Of a DNA stretch of 23,820 bases, positions 7,534 to 15,117 are shown in pieces. A program made the position numbers and the translations under genes. The notes beneath the pieces were generated by a model. It was not told the DNA's origin. It saw nothing but the letters and a program-made list of their open reading frames with translations, and did no database searches. Positions within the stretch are counted from its first letter, which is position 1; the number at the start of each line of letters is the position of its first letter. This stretch comes from Actinomycetes bacterium (GTDB lineage Bacteria; Actinomycetota; Actinomycetes; Actinomycetales; Cellulomonadaceae), in contig JAFABT010000376.1 in NCBI GenBank assembly GCA_023425905.1, positions 1-23,820 on the forward strand, written 5' to 3'.

Positions 7534-8436
7534 ATGACGACCGACGCAGTGATCGACATCCACGGACTGACGAAGTCCTTCGGGCGGGTCCGGGCTCTCG
7601 ACGGCCTCGACCTCCGCGTCGAGCGCGGCCACGTCCACGGCTTCCTCGGCCCCAACGGCGCGGGCAAGTCCACGGCGATCCGCGTCCTCCTCGGCATGCT
7701 GCGCGCCGACGTCGGCTCGGTCCGCCTCCTCGGCGGTGACCCCTGGCAGGACGTCGTCAGCCTCCACCGCCGCCTCGCCTACGTCCCCGGCGACGTCTCC
7801 CTGTGGCCCGGCATGACCGGTGGAGAGGCGATCGACCTGCTCGGCGCCCTGCGAGGCGGCCTCGACGAGCGACGCCGGGCCGATCTCGTCGAGCGCTTCG
7901 AGCTCGACCCGACCAAACGCGGTCGGCAGTACTCCAAGGGCAACCGGCAGAAGGTCGCGATCGTCGCGGCCCTCGCCTCCGACGTCGAGCTGCTCGTCCT
8001 CGACGAGCCGACGAGCGGCCTCGACCCCCTCATGGAGAACGTCTTCCAGGAAACCATCGGAGAGGCGGTGGCCCGCGGTGCGACCGTCCTGCTCTCGAGC
8101 CACATCCTCGCCGAGGTCGAGTCCCTCGCGGACCGGCTGAGCATCATCCGCGACGGCCGCATCGTCCAAGAGGGCACGCTCGCCGAGCTCCGCGGCAAGA
8201 CCCGCACGACGATCCACGCGACGCTCGAGCGCCTCCCGGACGTCTCGCGCGACCCCCTGTTCGCCGACGCCCGCACCGACGGCCCCCACCTCACCGTCAC
8301 CGTCGAGTCCGGGCGCGTCGGCGAGGTCATGAGCGCCCTGACCCCCGGCGGGATCACCTCGCTCACCGTCGCGCCGCCCTCGCTCGAGAGCCTGTTCCTC
8401 CGCCTCTACTCCGACGACGACGCGCCCGCCCGATGA
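7534..8436 (+). CDS. ABC transporter ATP-binding protein (drug exporter)
   Basis: A 300-aa cytoplasmic ATPase subunit. Walker A is GPNGAGKST at residues 39-47, the ABC signature is YSKGNRQK at 133-140, Walker B is LLVLDE at 153-158 with D-loop SGLD, and the switch histidine is H190 in LLSSH. The Q-loop region reads YVPGDVSLWPGMTG: the usual glutamine is not in its place. From memory this is common in the actinobacterial subgroup of antibiotic exporters and is not a defect. AAAGG about 8 nt before the ATG is the likely ribosome binding site. It overlaps the permease gene by ATGA and is presumably repressed by the divergent TetR. It powers export of an unidentified hydrophobic compound through the next gene product. 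Confidence 0.95.
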   Translation: MTTDAVIDIHGLTKSFGRVRALDGLDLRVERGHVHGFLGPNGAGKSTAIRVLLGMLRADVGSVRLLGGDPWQDVVSLHRRLAYVPGDVSLWPGMTGGEAIDLLGALRGGLDERRRADLVERFELDPTKRGRQYSKGNRQKVAIVAALASDVELLVLDEPTSGLDPLMENVFQETIGEAVARGATVLLSSHILAEVESLADRLSIIRDGRIVQEGTLAELRGKTRTTIHATLERLPDVSRDPLFADARTDGPHLTVTVESGRVGEVMSALTPGGITSLTVAPPSLESLFLRLYSDDDAPAR

Positions 8437-10034
8437 GCGCCCTCACGTCCTCCCTCGCCGGGACCAGTCCCCTGCTCCGCGCGTCGCTCCAGCACGACGG
8501 CCGCGGCTTCGCGCCCTGGGTCGCCGTCACGACGCTGCTGTCCGCGTCGTCCGTCCTCGTCTACCCGTGGGTGTTCCACGACCTCGCCACGCGCCAGACG
8601 CTCGCAGCGACCCTCGACGCCAACCCCGCGCTCGGGCTCATCTTCGGTCCCGGCTACGACGTGACGACCGTCGACGGGTTCAACGCGTGGCGCTCCCTCG
8701 CGCTCGGCGGCTTCCTCGTCGCCCTCGGGGCGATCTTCACCGTGACCCGTGCGACCCGCGCGCAGGAGGACTCCGGCCAGGCCGAGCTGCTCGCCTCCGG
8801 GGTGCTCGGCCGCTCCGCGCGGCTCATGACCGGCGTCGGGCTCGCCCTGTTCGGCTCGCTCGCCGCGGGCGTCGTCGCAGGGGTGACGACGGGCCTGCTC
8901 GGCGGGGACTGGGCCGCATCGATGCTGCTCGCAGCGACGTTCACCGCAACCGGCTGGATGTTCGCAGGCGTCGCGGCCGTGACGGCCCAGGTGGGGTCCG
9001 ACGCGCGCACGGCCACCTCGCTCGCCGTCGGGACGCTCGGCACCCTCTTCCTGCTGCGCGGATTCGCGACGTCGCTCGAGGCACCCGCCTGGACGGTGTG
9101 GGCCAACCCGCTCGGCTGGACCCTCGAGACGCGTCCCGCGACCGGCGACCGGTGGGAGCCGCTGCTGCTCGCACTCGGCCTCACGCTCGTGCTCGTCGCG
9201 ATCGCCTTCGTCCTCCAGGCACGACGGGACTTCGGCCAGGGACTCGTCGCGCCTCGGCCCGGGCCGGCGCGCGGTGCCACCCGCTCGACCTGGGGGCTCG
9301 CGGTGCGCGTCAACCGCGGTCCGCTCGTCACGTGGACCATCGCGTTCGCGTGCCTCGGGGTCGTCTTCGGATACTTCGCGACATCGATCACCGATCTCCT
9401 CGAAGGCGCCCCCACCGTCCAGATGGTCTTCGCTTCAGGGATCGCGACGCCCGACGCGCTCATCGGGGCCTTCATGCGGACGATCCTCAGCCTCGTCGGC
9501 ATCATCGCCGCAGTCCCGGGCGTCCAGGTCGTGCTCAAGGTGCGCGCGGAGGAGCTCGAGGACCGCGTCGAGCCCGTCCTGGCCGGCGCAGTCCACCGGG
9601 CGCGGTACTACGCGAGCCACGTCCTGCTCGCTCTCGGCTGCGTCGCCGGGTACGTCCTGCTTGCCGGGGCCGTCATCGCCGTGCTCGCGTCGGGGGCCGA
9701 CATCGGCGTGACCTTCACCGACGTGCTCGGGCAGGCCGCGGTCACCGTCGTCGCGACCTGGGTCGTCGTCGCCGTCGCGGTCGCGGCGATCGGCGCCCGG
9801 CCCGCGGTGAAGCTCGCGGCCTGGGCGGGTGTGTTCGCGTCCTTCATGCTCACCCTGCTGGGGCCGACGTTCGGTCTCGACGACTGGGTGCTCGGCATCA
9901 GCCCGTTCTGGCACCTGCCGCACGTGACGGCACCGGCCCCGGACTGGTCCGGGCTCGGCTGGCTCCTCCTCGTCACCGCGGGCCTGTGCGTTGTCGGTTT
10001 CGCGGGCTTCCGCCGCCGCGACCTCGCCCGTTGA
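8433..10034 (+). CDS. ABC-2 type exporter permease, internally duplicated
   Basis: A 533-aa polytopic membrane protein, about 12 hydrophobic segments by eye. The start is set by the ATGA overlap with the ATPase gene (ATG 8433-8435, TGA 8434-8436). Two halves share a cytoplasmic motif after their second helix: RAQEDSGQAELLASGVLGRSAR in the first half (after residue 100) and RAEELEDRVEPVLAGAVHRAR in the second, so one chain supplies both transmembrane halves. This matches the actinobacterial polyketide-antibiotic exporter permeases. With the ATPase and TetR it forms a self-contained inducible efflux cassette. A weak hairpin follows the stop, and the convergent peptidase gene begins 57 bp on. 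The substrate is not known. Confidence 0.9.
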   Translation: MSALTSSLAGTSPLLRASLQHDGRGFAPWVAVTTLLSASSVLVYPWVFHDLATRQTLAATLDANPALGLIFGPGYDVTTVDGFNAWRSLALGGFLVALGAIFTVTRATRAQEDSGQAELLASGVLGRSARLMTGVGLALFGSLAAGVVAGVTTGLLGGDWAASMLLAATFTATGWMFAGVAAVTAQVGSDARTATSLAVGTLGTLFLLRGFATSLEAPAWTVWANPLGWTLETRPATGDRWEPLLLALGLTLVLVAIAFVLQARRDFGQGLVAPRPGPARGATRSTWGLAVRVNRGPLVTWTIAFACLGVVFGYFATSITDLLEGAPTVQMVFASGIATPDALIGAFMRTILSLVGIIAAVPGVQVVLKVRAEELEDRVEPVLAGAVHRARYYASHVLLALGCVAGYVLLAGAVIAVLASGADIGVTFTDVLGQAAVTVVATWVVVAVAVAAIGARPAVKLAAWAGVFASFMLTLLGPTFGLDDWVLGISPFWHLPHVTAPAPDWSGLGWLLLVTAGLCVVGFAGFRRRDLAR

Positions 10035-10037
10035 GCA

Positions 10038-10056
10038 CTGCCGGGCCGTGCGGCAG
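10038..10056. terminator. Weak hairpin between convergent genes
   Basis: CTGCCG (10038-10043) and CGGCAG (10051-10056) form a 6-bp stem with a 7-nt loop just after the permease stop, with no T tract. It may serve as a weak terminator for the exporter operon. Confidence 0.3.
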
Positions 10057-10091
10057 GCGCGCCCAGTTCCGACCCCGCGAGACGCGGAGGC

Positions 10092-10997
10092 TCAGGCCCG
10101 GGTGGTGTCCTGCGACGAACGGCCGAGCGCCACGTCGATGACGGCGCGGCTCGACGCGTGCAACGCGGTGGCCGCGTCCTGCCCGGTTGCGGCGAGGTAT
10201 GCGTCGACGAGACGGTTCCCAGCTGCGTAGCCCGCACCGGTCGGCAGGCCCACCGGAGGTGCACCGAAGCGCACGGCGGTCGCGTCGCCGTGCACCCACG
10301 CGGCGAAGTTCTGCATCCCCCCGACGTCAAGCCCCGAGACGACGGTCGCGAACACCTCGTCGTCCGCGAGATGGGGGACGCCGATCGGCGTGAAGCCCTG
10401 GGCGTCGCCGTAGAGCTGCCGGGCGAACGCATCCGCGAGACCCTCCGACACGATCTGCTCCCCGACCGTGACGCCCGTGGGGCCCCACACGACTCCGCCG
10501 GGCGCGTAGCGAAGGTTGTGGTTGAGCTCGTGGACCGCAGCCGCCTCGATCCGATCGAGGTTCTCCTGCGTCGGCCACAGTGTGAGCGAGAGGTAGCCCG
10601 TCATGCTCCCGCTCCCGCTGAACCCGCGCACCTCGTCCATGAAGTGCGCGTCGCCGGGGTCGCCGAGCACGAGCAGCACCGTGAGGTCGGGGACGACGAT
10701 TCCGGGCGTCGCGTCCACCTGCACCGCGATCGCGGCGTCGAGCGCCCGCTCGACCCGGCTCCACACGTCGGCATCCCGCATGGCCTCGAGCGCGCGGAGG
10801 CAGTCCTCGTCGCGCCCGACGACGGGGAACCCGAAGCTCATCCGGTGCATCTCGGCGAGGTCGACCTCGCCGGGGAAATAGCGGTACATGCCGGCGACCG
10901 GTTCGAGCATCGTCCGCAGCAGATCCGTCCGGTCAGCCTCGTCGGAGCGGAGGACGGACGTCATGCCGGCATAGGTGTCGAGCACGGTGATCGCCAT
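10092..10997 (-). CDS. DUF2268-type putative zinc-dependent peptidase
   Basis: A 301-aa protein that looks like the DUF2268 group of putative Zn-dependent proteases. The HExxH motif is VHELNHNLRY with H156, E157 and H160, and the probable third ligand is E185 in SEGLADAF. A mixed region before it (VVPDLTVLLVLGDPG) is the expected beta strand. No signal peptide or lipobox is seen, so it is probably cytoplasmic. A TANNNT box 6 nt before ATG 10997 supports this start and a leaderless mRNA. The gap to the LLM gene upstream is 94 bp, and the gene is convergent with the exporter. No substrate is known for the family. It is unrelated to the metzincin at 3552, which has the longer HExxHxxGxxH motif. 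Confidence 0.85.
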   Translation of the reverse strand: MAITVLDTYAGMTSVLRSDEADRTDLLRTMLEPVAGMYRYFPGEVDLAEMHRMSFGFPVVGRDEDCLRALEAMRDADVWSRVERALDAAIAVQVDATPGIVVPDLTVLLVLGDPGDAHFMDEVRGFSGSGSMTGYLSLTLWPTQENLDRIEAAAVHELNHNLRYAPGGVVWGPTGVTVGEQIVSEGLADAFARQLYGDAQGFTPIGVPHLADDEVFATVVSGLDVGGMQNFAAWVHGDATAVRFGAPPVGLPTGAGYAAGNRLVDAYLAATGQDAATALHASSRAVIDVALGRSSQDTTRA

Positions 10998-11003
10998 GAT
11001 CCA

Positions 11004-11009
11004 ACCGTA
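11004..11009 (-). promoter_or_regulatory. -10 box TACGGT, leaderless promoter of the DUF2268 gene
   Basis: TACGGT, 6 nt, ATG 10997 on the minus strand. No Shine-Dalgarno is present between them. Confidence 0.6.
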
Positions 11010-11091
11010 GGGGCGTCCGTCCGCGCCTGGTCAACGTGAAATCTCGCCCCACGGGCGGGCGGGGGCGCGGGGGGTGCGACAGCCTGCGGGG

Positions 11092-12021
11092 TCAGGGACG
11101 CGCCAGCGCCTCGAGGGCAGCGAACGGGTCGGGACCGGCGGGGATGAACACGCTCGAGGTCACGCCAGCGGCCCCGAGCTCGTCGAGCCGCAGCCGCACC
11201 TGCTCAGGAGTGCCCGCGAGCGCGAGCTGGGCGACCCACGCGTCGGGCAGGGCCGCGGCGAAGTCGGCGCGGGTCGCGCTCGCGGCACGCAGCTCCTCGA
11301 GCTCGGCGCGGAAGGGCAGGTCGGCGAGGTGGACGGCCCAGTCGGGCTCGCCGATCCACTCGAGGGCGGGGCGCGCGAGTGCGTAGGCCTCGTCGGACGT
11401 CGCGGCGACCGCGCCGACGTTGTACCCGACGACGCGGTGGGGACGCGTCGCGGAGACGTGCGCGCGCGCCGCCCGGACGTACTCGGGCGTGCAGGGCTCG
11501 GCGAGCACCGTGCCATCGGCGACGCGACCGGACAGCGCGAGCGACCGTGGACCGCGGACGCCGAGGAGGATCGGGGGCACCTCGTCCGGCACCGTGCTCG
11601 CGTCGAGCGACGCGCCCGCCGCCTCCCGGCCGGCGAGCAGCGCCCGCAGATCCGTGACGTGCTCCTCAAGGAATGCGACCGGCCGCGCGGGCCACACCCC
11701 GACCTGCTTCATCCACGGCGGCAGGCCATGCCCGACGCCCACGTCGATGCGGCCCGGGAAGAGTTGAGCCAGCGTCGCGATCTCCATCGCCGCGAAGACG
11801 ACGTGCCGCACCGCCGCGGGCAGGATGCCGATCCCGACGCGGATCCGTTCCGTCCAGCCGAGGACGGCACCGGCCTGCGCGATCCCGCCCCGGAATGCGA
11901 GGTCTTCGACGACCCAGAGCTCGTCGAAGCCGAGCCGTTCCGCCGCACGGGCGAAGTCGCGGGCGTGGGCGGCGGGCAGGTCGCGCGGGAGCATGACCCC
12001 GATGCGGGGGCGAGTCGTCAT
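11092..12021 (-). CDS. LLM-class (luciferase-like) flavin/F420-dependent oxidoreductase
   Basis: A 309-aa TIM-barrel oxidoreductase of the bacterial-luciferase-like superfamily. The first barrel strand is IGVMLPRD, followed by AAERLGFDELWVVEDLAFRGG. Next come ERIRVGIGILPAAVRH and LAQLFPGRIDVGVGHGLPPW, the GRxxxGVGxG strand-loop typical of F420-dependent members. The C-terminal LAGTPEQVRLRLDELGAAGV is the usual final helix-strand. Many actinobacterial homologues use F420H2 and others FMN; sequence alone does not decide. The start is supported by TAGCCT 6 nt upstream of ATG 12021 (leaderless). A remnant of a MarR-type regulator lies just upstream on the same strand and may once have controlled it. 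Substrate unknown. Confidence 0.9.
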   Translation of the reverse strand: MTTRPRIGVMLPRDLPAAHARDFARAAERLGFDELWVVEDLAFRGGIAQAGAVLGWTERIRVGIGILPAAVRHVVFAAMEIATLAQLFPGRIDVGVGHGLPPWMKQVGVWPARPVAFLEEHVTDLRALLAGREAAGASLDASTVPDEVPPILLGVRGPRSLALSGRVADGTVLAEPCTPEYVRAARAHVSATRPHRVVGYNVGAVAATSDEAYALARPALEWIGEPDWAVHLADLPFRAELEELRAASATRADFAAALPDAWVAQLALAGTPEQVRLRLDELGAAGVTSSVFIPAGPDPFAALEALARP

Positions 12022-12027
12022 GCGGCG

Positions 12028-12033
12028 AGGCTA
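12028..12033 (-). promoter_or_regulatory. -10 box TAGCCT, leaderless promoter of the LLM oxidoreductase
   Basis: TAGCCT on the minus strand, then 6 nt, then ATG 12021. It overlaps the TAG stop (12031-12033) of the MarR remnant. Confidence 0.6.
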
Positions 12034-12203
12034 GCCCGCCCCGCGCGTCGGCTCCCCACCGGGGCGGGCGACGTCGGCGATCGCGGTCGCGACGTCGTGG
12101 AGCGCGGAGACCTGGGCCGCGTCGAGGTTGTCGAACACGAGTCGGCGGACCTCTGCGACGTGGCCCGGAGCGGCTGCCTGGACCGCGGCCAGGCCGGCGT
12201 CTG
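12031..12203 (-). pseudogene. 3' remnant of a MarR-family regulator
   Basis: On the minus strand the segment reads DAGLAAVQAAAPGHVAEVRR, continues LVFDNLDAAQVSALHDVATA, and stops at TAG. The APGHVxxVRRLVFDxL pattern after (T)DAG is the dimerisation tail of actinobacterial MarR regulators. Everything N-terminal is missing: upstream of about 12203 the frame becomes low-complexity Arg/Gly-rich sequence with no winged-helix core. Only about 55 residues of a normal 150 remain. It was probably a local regulator of the LLM gene. No start codon with a sensible ribosome binding site remains, so it is a pseudogene. Confidence 0.6.
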
Positions 12204-12206
12204 CCG

Positions 12207-12287
12207 TGGACCGCGCGCTTCCCGCTGCGCACGGTCCGCCTCGTCGGTGTCGCGGTCTTCGTCGCGGTCGGCCGCCTCGCGGCCTGA
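12207..12287 (+). pseudogene. 3' remnant of a membrane protein gene
   Basis: The plus-strand frame ends in ARFPLRTVRLVGVAVFVAVG, then RLAA and TGA. This looks like the last basic loop and final membrane helix of a small polytopic protein such as a TMEM165/GDT1-type or LysE-type transporter; I cannot decide between them. Upstream the frame enters the MarR remnant, so the rest of the gene is absent. It lies back to back with the MarR tail, as expected if one deletion removed the 5' halves of two divergent genes. Confidence 0.35.
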
Positions 12288-12288
12288 C

Positions 12289-12299
12289 AGAAACTTTCG
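12289..12299. promoter_or_regulatory. Operator-like palindrome GAAACTTTC upstream of xynD (distal)
   Basis: AGAAACTTTCG contains GAAA-C-TTTC, with one mismatch to a full CGAAA-N-TTTCG palindrome. It matches the proximal site at 12449. Palindromes of this kind are known upstream of Streptomyces xylanase genes (family knowledge, from memory). It lies 202 bp before the xynD start. Confidence 0.45.
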
Positions 12300-12448
12300 A
12301 TCGCCGCAGTGCATCGGCCGATCCATGCTGCCGCTCCTCCAGCGCCGTCTTGAATCGCTTCAGCATCGGCGGACTGTGGCGATCTGCCCGAATCCGGACG
12401 CACACTCACGAGGCACGGTCCGCGCCGCCGACCCGTCGCCCCGCGGTA

Positions 12449-12461
12449 CCGAAAGTTTCGG
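12449..12461. promoter_or_regulatory. Operator-like palindrome CCGAAAGTTTCGG upstream of xynD (proximal)
   Basis: A perfect odd palindrome CCGAAA-G-TTTCGG, 39 bp before the xynD ATG and about 159 bp downstream of the distal site. It is probably the binding site of a carbohydrate-responsive repressor (LacI type would be usual). No regulator gene lies in the window. Confidence 0.6.
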
Positions 12462-12487
12462 CACAACTCCTCATCCAGCGAACGCAC

Positions 12488-12494
12488 AAAGGAG
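12488..12494 (+). promoter_or_regulatory. Strong ribosome binding site of xynD
   Basis: AAAGGAG, 6 nt, ATG 12501. It is the best Shine-Dalgarno among the plus-strand genes here, in contrast to the leaderless genes around it. It fixes the start. Confidence 0.8.
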
Positions 12495-12500
12495 TGCAGC

Positions 12501-14480
12501 ATGTCCGACCGCACGTTCCTCACCCGCCGCCCGCGGCGGGACAGTCGGCTACGTCGACTACTGAGCCTCACGGCGCTCGGCGCCCTCGTCTTCGGAGGAC
12601 TGGCCGTCGCCAGCCCGGCCGCCGCGCTCAACACCAACCAGACCGGAACCCACGGCGGGTACTTCTACTCGTTCTGGACCGACTCCCAGGGCACGGTCTC
12701 GATGGACCTCGGCTCGGGCGGCAACTACACGACCCAGTGGCAGAACACCGGCAACTTCGTCGCGGGCAAGGGCTGGCAGACGGGTGGCCGCAAGACCGTC
12801 ACCTACTCCGGTTCCTTCAACCCCTCCGGCAACGCCTACCTCACGCTCTACGGCTGGTCCCGCAACCCGCTCGTCGAGTACTACATCGTCGACAACTGGG
12901 GCACCTACCGTCCGACCGGGACCTTCAAGGGCACCGTGAACAGCGACGGCGGGACGTACGACATCTACGAGACGACGCGGGTCAACAAGCCGTCGATCGA
13001 GGGTGACAGCTCGACCTTCAAGCAGTTCTGGTCCGTCCGGCAGTCCAAGCGCACCGGCGGCACGATCACGACCGGCAACCACTTCGACGCCTGGGCCTCC
13101 AAGGGCATGCAGCTCGGCAGCCACGACTACATGATCATGGCGACCGAGGGCTACCAGAGCTCCGGCAACTCGAACATCACCGTCTCCGAGAGCTCCGGCG
13201 GCGGTGGCGGCGGCACGAACCCGACGCCGACCCCCACCCCGACGAACCCCTCCTCCGGCGGCTGCACCGTCACGGCGACGAAGGCCGAGGACTGGTCCGA
13301 CCGGTTCAACGTCACCTACACCGTCTCCGGCTCCTCGGCCTGGATGGTCAACCTCGCGCTCAACGGCTCCCAGAGCATCCAGAACTCGTGGAACGCGAAC
13401 GTCTCCGGATCCGGCTCGACGCGCACGGTCACCCCGACCGGGAGCAACTCCTTCGGCATCACCGTGATGAAGAACGGCAACAGCAACGTCCCGGCAGCGT
13501 CGTGCTCGGCGGCGGGCGGCGGCGGAGGCACCACGCCGACACCGACCCCCACACCGACACCCACGCCCACTCCGACGCAGCCGCCCGCGACCACCTGCCA
13601 GGGCTACGTGTCCCTCACCTTCGACGACGGCCCCAACGCCGGCACGTCGAGCCAGCTGCTCAACATCCTCAGCCAGAACGGCGCGACCGCGACGTTCTTC
13701 CCGACCGGGCAGAACGCCCAGTCGAACGCGTCGCTCATGCAGGCCTACAAGAACGCCGGCATGCAGATCGGCAACCACAGCTGGGACCACCCGTACCTGA
13801 CGAACCTCAGCCAGTCCGACGTGCAGTCCCAGCTGTCGCGCACCCAGCAGATCATCCAGCAGACGGCGGGGGTCACCCCGACGATCATGCGTCCGCCCTA
13901 CGGCTCGGTGAACAACACCGTCAACTCGGTCGCCTCCGGCCTCGGGCTGCGCGTCGTCACGTGGGACGTCGACTCCCAGGACTACAACAACGTGAGCGCC
14001 AGCCAGATCCGGCAGGCGGCGTCGCGACTGCAGAACGGCCAGATCATCCTCATGCACGACTGGCCCGCCGCGACGGTCCAGGCCCTCCCGGGGATCCTCC
14101 AGGACCTCAAGAGCCGCAACCTCTGCACGGGCCACATCTCCTCGAGCACCGGCCGCGCCGTCGCCCCGGCGACGAACGGCGGTGGCGGTGGCGGTGGCGA
14201 CACGACGCCCCCGCCGTCGACCGGCAGCTGCACCGTGACGGCGACCCGGGCCGAGGACTGGTCTGACCGCTTCAACGTCACCTACACGGTGTCGGGCAGC
14301 TCGAACTGGCGCGTCACGCTCAACCTCAACGGCTCGCAGAGCGTCCAGAACAGCTGGAACGCGAACGTCACGGGCTCCGGCTCGACCCGCACCGTGACCT
14401 CGACGGGCTCGAACTCGTTCGGCGTCACCATCATGAAGAACGGCAACAGCAGCACACCCGGGGCCACCTGCTCCGGCTGA
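12501..14480 (+). CDS. xynD: Secreted bifunctional xylanase / acetylxylan esterase (GH11-CBM2b-CE4-CBM2b)
   Basis: A 659-aa secreted enzyme that breaks down xylan outside the cell. Residues 1-42 are a signal peptide with an Arg-rich start and cleavage near SPAAA. GH11 endo-beta-1,4-xylanase spans 45-230, with nucleophile E126 in LVEYYIVDNWG and acid/base E216 in ATEGY. A Gly/Thr-Pro linker leads to CBM2b-1 (C255-C335). A second (TP)n linker leads to a NodB/CE4 deacetylase (370-545) with TFDDG (D375, D376), HSWDH (H426, H430), RPPYG and LMHD, predicted to remove acetyl groups from xylan. CBM2b-2 (C577-C657) ends the protein. The order matches C. fimi XynD (Xyn11A), hence the symbol. The two CBMs are nearly identical. 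A strong ribosome site and two palindromic operators lie upstream, and a terminator hairpin follows. Confidence 0.96.
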   Translation: MSDRTFLTRRPRRDSRLRRLLSLTALGALVFGGLAVASPAAALNTNQTGTHGGYFYSFWTDSQGTVSMDLGSGGNYTTQWQNTGNFVAGKGWQTGGRKTVTYSGSFNPSGNAYLTLYGWSRNPLVEYYIVDNWGTYRPTGTFKGTVNSDGGTYDIYETTRVNKPSIEGDSSTFKQFWSVRQSKRTGGTITTGNHFDAWASKGMQLGSHDYMIMATEGYQSSGNSNITVSESSGGGGGGTNPTPTPTPTNPSSGGCTVTATKAEDWSDRFNVTYTVSGSSAWMVNLALNGSQSIQNSWNANVSGSGSTRTVTPTGSNSFGITVMKNGNSNVPAASCSAAGGGGGTTPTPTPTPTPTPTPTQPPATTCQGYVSLTFDDGPNAGTSSQLLNILSQNGATATFFPTGQNAQSNASLMQAYKNAGMQIGNHSWDHPYLTNLSQSDVQSQLSRTQQIIQQTAGVTPTIMRPPYGSVNNTVNSVASGLGLRVVTWDVDSQDYNNVSASQIRQAASRLQNGQIILMHDWPAATVQALPGILQDLKSRNLCTGHISSSTGRAVAPATNGGGGGGGDTTPPPSTGSCTVTATRAEDWSDRFNVTYTVSGSSNWRVTLNLNGSQSVQNSWNANVTGSGSTRTVTSTGSNSFGVTIMKNGNSSTPGATCSG

Positions 14481-14497
14481 CCTGCCGCACCGAACGC

Positions 14498-14529
14498 GCC
14501 GGCCGGGCCTCCCTTCGGGCCCGGCCGGC
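14498..14529 (+). terminator. Intrinsic-type terminator hairpin of xynD
   Basis: A perfect 12-bp stem, GCCGGCCGGGCC (14498-14509) with GGCCCGGCCGGC (14518-14529), and an 8-nt loop TCCCTTCG. It starts 18 bp after the xynD stop. There is no T tract, as is common for GC-rich actinobacterial terminators. Confidence 0.8.
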
Positions 14530-14644
14530 GTCGTGCTGCGGGGGGACCGACGTCGCGGGGTGCCACGCCGGCGGTGCCACGTCCGCGTGCGCCACACCGA
14601 CGTGCCGCTCGTCCACTGGCCGTCCGAGGTGGAAGGCTGGTCCC

Positions 14645-15085
14645 ATGGCCGACCTCAGTGAGCTCTTCGCAGCAGACCACGCGTCCGCCCTCGCACGCGC
14701 CACGGTCCTCGACGCGGGCGACGTCCCCGACGGCGGGGCGAGCGTCGAGCTGCCCGGCTTCACGCCGATCGACTTCGAGACCCTGGGCGAGATCGCGGCC
14801 GAGGTTGTGCGCTTCGGCACCGGCGACCTCGAGCTCGAGGAGGTCGACCTCGACCACGAGAACCTCACCGAGCTGCCGCCGTACCTCGTCGACCTGCTCG
14901 CGGAGATCGGCCGCACGGACGAGCCCGACGCGCTCACAGACATCGCCACCCGGTGGGCGGCGACCGGCGAGCTCGACTCGACCGCGGACGAGCTTGCCGC
15001 GCTCCTCACCGACATCGTCGCGCTCGCGACCACGGCGCTCCGCGAGGACCGCGGCCTCTACCTGTGGACCGACCCGCTCGACTGA
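14645..15085 (+). CDS. Acidic hypothetical protein
   Basis: A 146-aa, strongly acidic, soluble protein with no signal peptide, membrane segment or recognised motif. It is mostly predicted helical, with a Glu/Asp-rich middle (DLELEEVDLDHENLTELPPY) and a C-terminal half resembling a helical bundle (TADELAALLTDIVALATTAL). The ATG follows GGAAGG at about 9 nt; AAGGCT 6 nt before the ATG is also a near match to the leaderless -10 pattern. It lies 164 bp after xynD, beyond the terminator, and 32 bp before the cysteine hydrolase, so it may be cotranscribed with the latter. I do not recognise the family; coding frame and codon use look genuine. Confidence 0.75.
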   Translation: MADLSELFAADHASALARATVLDAGDVPDGGASVELPGFTPIDFETLGEIAAEVVRFGTGDLELEEVDLDHENLTELPPYLVDLLAEIGRTDEPDALTDIATRWAATGELDSTADELAALLTDIVALATTALREDRGLYLWTDPLD

Positions 15086-15117
15086 CCCGTGCACGGACCG
15101 CGTGCCAGGATCATCGG

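Noticed and set aside
7003..8289. 428-aa minus-strand frame across tetR and the ABC ATPase gene
   Set aside because: It is in the wrong frame for tetR and antisense to a clear ATPase; no motif is present.
12558..14597. 679-aa open frame on the minus strand opposite xynD
   Set aside because: The xylanase frame is certain from catalytic residues; the opposite frame is Arg/Gly-rich with no domain.
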